Origin: Zychaea mexicana
Lineage: Eukaryota; Mucoromycota; Mucoromycetes; Mucorales; Lichtheimiaceae
Length of the DNA stretch: 64,000 nucleotides
Reading direction: 5' to 3'
NCBI RefSeq assembly: GCF_025766255.1
Contig: NW_026516691.1
Coordinates: 248,001-312,000, forward strand
The position numbers and the translations under genes are program-made. This document shows positions 59,074-64,000 of this stretch, piece after piece (within the stretch, counting starts at the first letter, position 1; the number at the start of each line of letters is the position of its first letter). Under the pieces are notes generated by a model. It worked only from the letters and a program-made list of their open reading frames with translations. It was not told the origin of the DNA and did not search any database.

Positions 59074-60533
59074 GAGAATGTGGGTAAAAGTCACAAATTG
59101 ACATGATGTCAAAAAGTAAACGTGTTGATCAACCGGTTTGTGTTGTCATTTTCAGTTGTTGTTGTTGTTGTTGTTGTTATTGAAGAGGAAGAGGCTGTAC
59201 GAAGCACAAAGCTTGAGAAAAGGGAGAGTCCAGGGGTTGCTTGCATAGGATACACAACGACGGGATTCCCATTTCTTCCCACTTACAATTGTTCTCTTCT
59301 TTCGTTGTTGTTCACTGTGCCTCCGTATACATATTTACAAACTAATAGACTACAGAAATCCGGATGATGAGAATATGCATGTCTCCCCAAAATAAATGTA
59401 TAAATCACAGTACGCCATTGATCATGTGGGAAAGTGCCAAGCATGATCAACGTGTGCTATAAGAGTAATTTACGTGCCAGAATGTCTTGTTTGCTACGCT
59501 GTAAAGTTATCCTTTGGTCATAGTATCAAGACACTAACGCAGCAGCAGTGCTACAACAAGAAGACAAGAATCACCTCCTCCCCTATTAAATTAGCATATA
59601 CATACCTGCCAGAGTAGTAGATGAGTGGGTTTCCCCCGATCGGCGTCCTACCTAAAAGGAGGACGTAGCACTTGCTTCTTTTCTCTTTTTTGGGGAACAA
59701 GTTTTTGTTGCTACCTTTATTTGAAACAAGTGGCGTTTCCTTCTAACAACATACTTGATCAGCATATACTTTGTTTCATTGACTCATCTACTGGTACGTG
59801 CTAGATGCATCACGACAAGCACGGACCAAGCCCCATCCGTGTCAAGTATACATTGCTGTGGGTTTGAACCACAATATACATACACGCGGGCTTATTTTCG
59901 ATGGTACCACCACGGCTGCATATTTTATTCCTCAACGAACTTGTTTCCTTTTTGATGCAATAACAACAACATCCGTTGTCGTGGTCGTCGTTCTATCCGT
60001 CGAACGCGCGTATCCATGCACGTCAAAAAGCAGGTTTACCAGGAATTTTGGGTGGGGGGGGATGCTCTTTCCTACTTTGGGGGGGGGGGGGAGGTAACTA
60101 TGGAGAATATGAAAAGGAGGCTATTGGGGGGGGGGGGAGAGACACATTAAGAAAGACACATGCTACACAGATGCAAAATTCTGGCGCCACAACAACAACA
60201 ACAACAGCAGCAGCAGCAGCAGCAGCAGCACAGCTCATATCACACAGAATGACCGCCATACTAAGAGTATGTTGTTTAGAGAGCGTGTTCACGTTTGCCT
60301 TCTGCTTGCTATACGAACCATAGCCGAACAAGCGAGCTGTGAGGGGGGTGGATGGGGTGGTTCTCTTCCTCGTTTCTTTCCCATTCCTGCCCTTGACACT
60401 AACACACCTCCATTCACCCTCAAGGGAACACATACTTTCCTTTCTCTTTTGCACAGATACAAAACTTTTTCTCTCTCTTTTCTTCTCTAACAATTCCCCA
60501 TTGTCTTTTAAAAATTCATTTTTAATTTGGGCA
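59074..60533. other. Intergenic region with G-runs, upstream of the lipase
   Basis: 1.46 kb. TTG repeats at 59155-59180, a CGTCCT/AGGACG hairpin near 59645-59667, the G-run cluster at 60050-60137, a CAG/CAA repeat at 60190-60230 and a CT-rich 5'UTR-like stretch before 60534. No separate gene is supported. The lipase frame is open upstream to 60339, but that part reads as hydrophobic CT-tract sequence and is taken as UTR. Confidence 0.55.
60050..60137 (+). repeat. Cluster of long G-runs
   Basis: G3TG8 at about 60050-60061, G13 at 60079-60091 and G12 at 60126-60137, on the same strand as the lipase and about 400 bp upstream of its start. Such runs can form quadruplexes in DNA or RNA; they also make length calls unreliable. 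Confidence 0.85.
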
Positions 60534-63286
60534 ATGGCGCCAGCAAGGGCGTTGCCCATTCGTAACCCACTACCACAACAACAACAACAACCACCGCGTT
60601 CACCCTGTTCCTTCGACTCTGGCACTGCGACTCCGGCTACCAACAAGGAGGACAGCAACAACAGAGGAACGACTTCGTCCTCCACTTTTAGACGGTCGAT
60701 TCGAAGTGTGCGCAACTTGTTTCGACACTGCGATCCAGATAAAGACTATCACGACAACAGCGATCATCACAACGATGGTATCAGTGTTGAGCAAGAACAA
60801 CAGCAATCTTGCAACCGACAAAATCCTCTCGCAGTGGCAGTGACTTTGACAGCGGATGTTCGTGTTGGTAGTAGTCGGCGCAACAGTGCGTCGCTCGACA
60901 TGGTTATTACGACCCACCGCTGCTTTACCAATAACAACAACGGTGACGATGGTCACAGCATGCAATTCTTACCGATACATCAATATGATTACTACAGCAA
61001 TAACAACAACACCAGTACCAGCAGCAGTAAAGCCTATGTTCATTACGAACCGAGTCAGGGACGTGTGGCTGTGGGAAATAATCCACACACAAAGCACGCC
61101 AAGACATTGTGGTTGACCGTAGAGCAATATGCATGGATGATTCGTCAGTTGCAGCATGAACAAATCACGTATGACATTGTTCGAGACATATCAGCAAAGT
61201 ACTGTGATCATCAACATCCCAACTTGATGTCAATGGCGGCATCGGCTACGAATAGCACTGCTTCGTGCTCCACACCCTGTCTCCACGAAGACCATCAGCA
61301 ACGGCGGCAATCAAACTATCCAGAACCTCGTGTTGCACCCTTGATCGGAATTGTATTGAATGGGTACAGTACAAGCAGCAGCAGCGGTACAACACAGACA
61401 TTGAACACAATTACACGGAGGTTCTCCCGTTTAATGCAGCGCGCCAAATACCATAATCATCATCCTCAGCATCTTCATTATCAATACAGTTACAATCCTT
61501 CATACCACGCTCTTTTGCTCCTACCCAAATCCTTACTCCTGCATGCCGCTGCCTACATCCCGGTCACTAAACCTCTACCGCCAATACGAATCCCCAGTAG
61601 CAGCACAACAACAACAACAGCACGAAAAAAACACCGTCAGCGTCAGCAAAATAATCATTGTCGCCATCTTGATGCATCGTTCCAGCCCGTATCAGACCCA
61701 CTGTCGATCCGATTACATCGATACGTCCAACTGGCTGCCCTGTGTATGCATGATCTATCCTTGGACAGTACCTCGGGCTCTCTCCTGTGTCGGAAATGTT
61801 CAGACCCTGCAATAATACGGTTGAGAGCTATCCCAAACACTAGCAACATTTCCGTTCTTCCCATAAACAACCAACCAATGATTCAAGTAACAACGTTCGG
61901 TGCAGCAGCAGGAGGAGGTAATAGTAGTAGTAGTAGTAGTAGTGATGCTACATTTCCAATTACATATTTGCATACGTCGCTCGAACAAAGACGACGCACA
62001 TTTGACAGTTGTCGACACCATTTATCGCCGCCATCACTCCATATTGCACACAACAACACACCCATGAAGTACCATTATCATCAGCCACGAGGAAGAGCAT
62101 GTTCCGCCATTGGGACCGATTCTGTCATTGAGCCATTCGACTGTTCGTACTTGTTGGACTCCACAATGGACAAGCGGGGCTATGTAGCGATCGATGACGA
62201 GAACAAGGAGATCATTGTGACGTTCCCCGGTGTCCCTGCATCTGGCCTGCTTTTTGAGAACACATCGCTTGCACCAGTACCCTGGCAAGAGCCTTTAGAC
62301 GAAACCACGAATCATCCTCCTACCCCGACAACGACAACAACAACAACAACAGCTCAAACGCGATCATCGTTACTGTTCAACACCTCTACTACAAAGCATC
62401 ATCATCTTGACAATGCCTACGTCTTGGAATGTGCAGTAGCCGCTTGGCGACGGTGTGAATTGGCAGTGGCGACATCTTTGATGAGGATATGTCGTGTAGC
62501 TCCGGATGATTATCGTGTTGTTATTATTGGACACTCCTTGGGAGGAGGTAATGTATAGTATATATATATATATATATATATATATTTTTACATTACATAC
62601 TTTAATATTCTGCGTGAAGAAAATAATATAGAAGTTTCCATGTTCATGCATGACTCGACGCCCCTCCCCGCGGGAAGGGAGGGGCAGGGGGAGGAGTTGT
62701 AGAAGATGTAGCAACAACCATAACAATAGCAGCAGTCATAAGGATATGTGACTCACTAAATTTTAACTCTCTAGCGGTTGCTGCATTATGTGCATCGTCA
62801 TTTATCACAACAGGCTTGTTGGTGGATCGACCGGTCACGCTTTGCACCATCGATTCGCCGCGCGTAGGGAGTGCTCCATTCGTCGAGCATCTGGCGGAAC
62901 GCGTCGACACAATTCGACTGACGCATGTATCCGATATTTGGTCACAGATGCCGCCACGAACATCTGGCATGTTGCATACAGGAAGCACGACAGTGGTTAT
63001 TTTGGAACAAGAAGAAGAAAACGATGATGATAGCGAGAGTAGCTTGTTGGCTATAAAGGGTCGTTCGTCGTCGTCCTACGTGCTGCAAACCAACCCTCAC
63101 AAGCATCGGGATCTGTCTTGGATCGAAGACCATCTTGATCGTACGTTTTCTCCTTATCTCTCACCGCCGTCACTAGCATCATCAACGGCTGGCGCATATA
63201 ACAACAACAACGGCATTCTTGATCATGCATCCATCTGGGGAATCAACCTTCATTCTGCACCATGTCAAAAATCATCATCACCTTGA
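60534..63286 (+). CDS. Class 3 (alpha/beta hydrolase) lipase with long N-terminal region, 841 aa
   Basis: Likely triacylglycerol/diacylglycerol lipase. Exons 60534-62547 and 62775-63286, joined in frame inside the nucleophile elbow: GHSLGG | AVAALCAS, catalytic Ser668. The class 3 core begins near 548 with GYVAIDDENKEIIVTFPGVP; after the elbow come TIDSPRVGSAPFVEHL and HVSDIWSQMPPR, where Asp of VSD is the probable acid; a His near the C-terminus (HASIWGINLH) could complete the triad. The first 540 residues are Gln/Asn/His/Ser-rich with one less variable block (LWLTVEQYAWMIRQLQHEQI). No signal peptide at this start, so an intracellular or membrane-associated enzyme is more likely than a secreted one. 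An (TA)n run lies in the intron. Confidence 0.85.
62551..62586. repeat. (TA)n microsatellite in the lipase intron
   Basis: About 15 TA units just after the splice donor. Confidence 0.9.
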
Positions 63287-63580
63287 AACATTTATGCATC
63301 TTTTTGATGCATTGAGCATTAGAAAGTTACTATAGCCACTAAATCTTATCTTTTTATAAGCCCAACTTTCTATCTCTTCCCCCGCCCCTTGCTTATTACA
63401 TACACAACTTTCATACACACGCAGAACAAACAATTGTACATACGTTTCCCGCTTTTTTACCCTATTTATCTTTTATATAATTTTCTCTTTTTTTCCGATA
63501 CTAACTTTACATTTACTTTTTTTTACTAATACAAATGCAAATAATTCCCCCTGATTGATTGAAGAGGTGGATTTTCTTTT
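63287..63580. other. Convergent intergenic region
   Basis: About 290 bp of T/C-rich sequence between the lipase stop (+) and the stop of the partial gene (-). Confidence 0.6.
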
Positions 63581-64000
63581 TTAAAATGCGCGACGTTGTT
63601 GCCAGAAAGAAGTCAGGTCGGGTGGTTGCATGATGTCTGTGGTGGTAGCGGTAGTGAGAGCAGCAGAAGTGTTCCATGTGGATAGCAGCATCACGTCATC
63701 CATATCAGAAGAAGCATCAGTGGTGTTGTTGTTGTTGTTGGTAGCTTTTATTCCACCTTCAGTATCACCAGTAGTAGTAGAAGTAGTAGTACTGATGATA
63801 CTAGCTGAATAATTATATCCATGTAATGTTGGCGATGTCTGTTGCTGTTCGTCGTTAGTAGTACCAGCGCTGCTACTACTGTAGTAATACTTTTTGTCTA
63901 TGCCTTCTTCATCCTGGTACGGATAACCACGGCGCTGGTGGTATCTGTTGGATAACGGGACAGCTGTGTCTTGCTGCTGGTACTTTTTCTCAACAGTGTA
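63581..64000 (-). CDS. 3' end of an unknown Ser/Thr/Asn-rich protein (partial)
   Basis: Open without a stop from the window edge to TAA at 63581-63583: 139 codons. Begins YTVEKKYQQQDTAVPLSNRY, then HQRRGYPYQDEEGIDKKYYY, then Ser/Thr/Asn-rich sequence, an acidic SSDMDDVMLLSTW patch that could be an activation-type segment, and ends DLTSFWQQRRAF. The low-complexity style equals that of the transcription factors in this window. Start, length and family lie beyond the window. Confidence 0.6.
   Translation of the reverse strand, partial: YTVEKKYQQQDTAVPLSNRYHQRRGYPYQDEEGIDKKYYYSSSSAGTTNDEQQQTSPTLHGYNYSASIISTTTSTTTGDTEGGIKATNNNNNTTDASSDMDDVMLLSTWNTSAALTTATTTDIMQPPDLTSFWQQRRAF

Noticed and set aside
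60339..60533. Upstream in-frame extension of the lipase as a signal peptide
   Set aside because: Encoded by CT-rich UTR-like DNA and the Met at 60339 is followed by a poor leader with charged interruptions; the Met at 60534 starts the protein style seen in neighbours. Not fully excluded.
1..64000. CRISPR array or bacterial operon signals
   Set aside because: The only regular repeat is the 285-bp array, far too long; genes have spliceosomal introns throughout.

Overview
This is eukaryotic DNA, very probably a nuclear chromosome piece from a Mucoromycota fungus (Mucorales-like). The evidence is short GTAAG...TAG introns (about 47-100 nt), proteins full of Gln/Asn/His/Ser runs, paired Pap1-type bZIP factors with a DUF3425-like C-terminus, an 18-residue-loop GATA finger protein, and a set of transposons of types usual in Mucorales. 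The genus cannot be fixed from sequence alone. I see no tRNA, rRNA or CRISPR array.

Left third (1-20393) is a transposon graveyard. Positions 1-4704 are very AT-rich and hold the decayed remains of a linear mitochondrial-plasmid-type element: a phage-type RNA polymerase (+) facing the C-terminus of a plasmid-type family B DNA polymerase (-). A 1000-bp hAT-type element (8-bp target duplication) sits inside the RNA polymerase. After some small orphan reading frames comes a non-LTR retrotransposon (LINE) on the minus strand, 6384-20378, with a 15-bp target duplication and a short poly(A). Its ORF2 is split by an 8337-bp element (7450-15786) flanked by TA and ending in CAGC...GCTG inverted repeats; removing it restores the LINE frame exactly. 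That large element holds a broken helix-turn-helix transposase start, a multi-exon cargo gene, a ten-copy 285-bp tandem array with intron-like unit ends, and, inside the cargo gene, a further AT-rich DDE-type element (9202-10724). The order of insertion can therefore be read: LINE, then TA element, then AT-rich DDE element.

Right two thirds (20394-64000) is ordinary gene space with large gaps. In order: an Ala/Gln-rich protein with glycine-zipper segments (+); two tandem bZIP/DUF3425-like transcription factors (-); a two-finger GATA-type protein (-); a seven-exon nucleoside hydrolase (-); acetyl-CoA synthetase (-); an Mtc1-like protein (-); an ALY/Yra1 mRNA export adaptor (+); a glycine-rich membrane protein (+); a mitochondrial rRNA adenine dimethyltransferase (+); a class 3 lipase (+); and the 3' end of an unknown gene (-). 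Most exon joins were worked out by hand from phase and splice sites and close in frame. Nucleoside hydrolase and acetyl-CoA synthetase are the only metabolic genes; 53.9-63.3 kb is a run of four co-oriented genes. Gaps of several kb (24.4-28.7, 30.4-36.6, 38.2-41.2, 46.7-49.4, 50.8-53.9) show no convincing intact gene, only faint relics.
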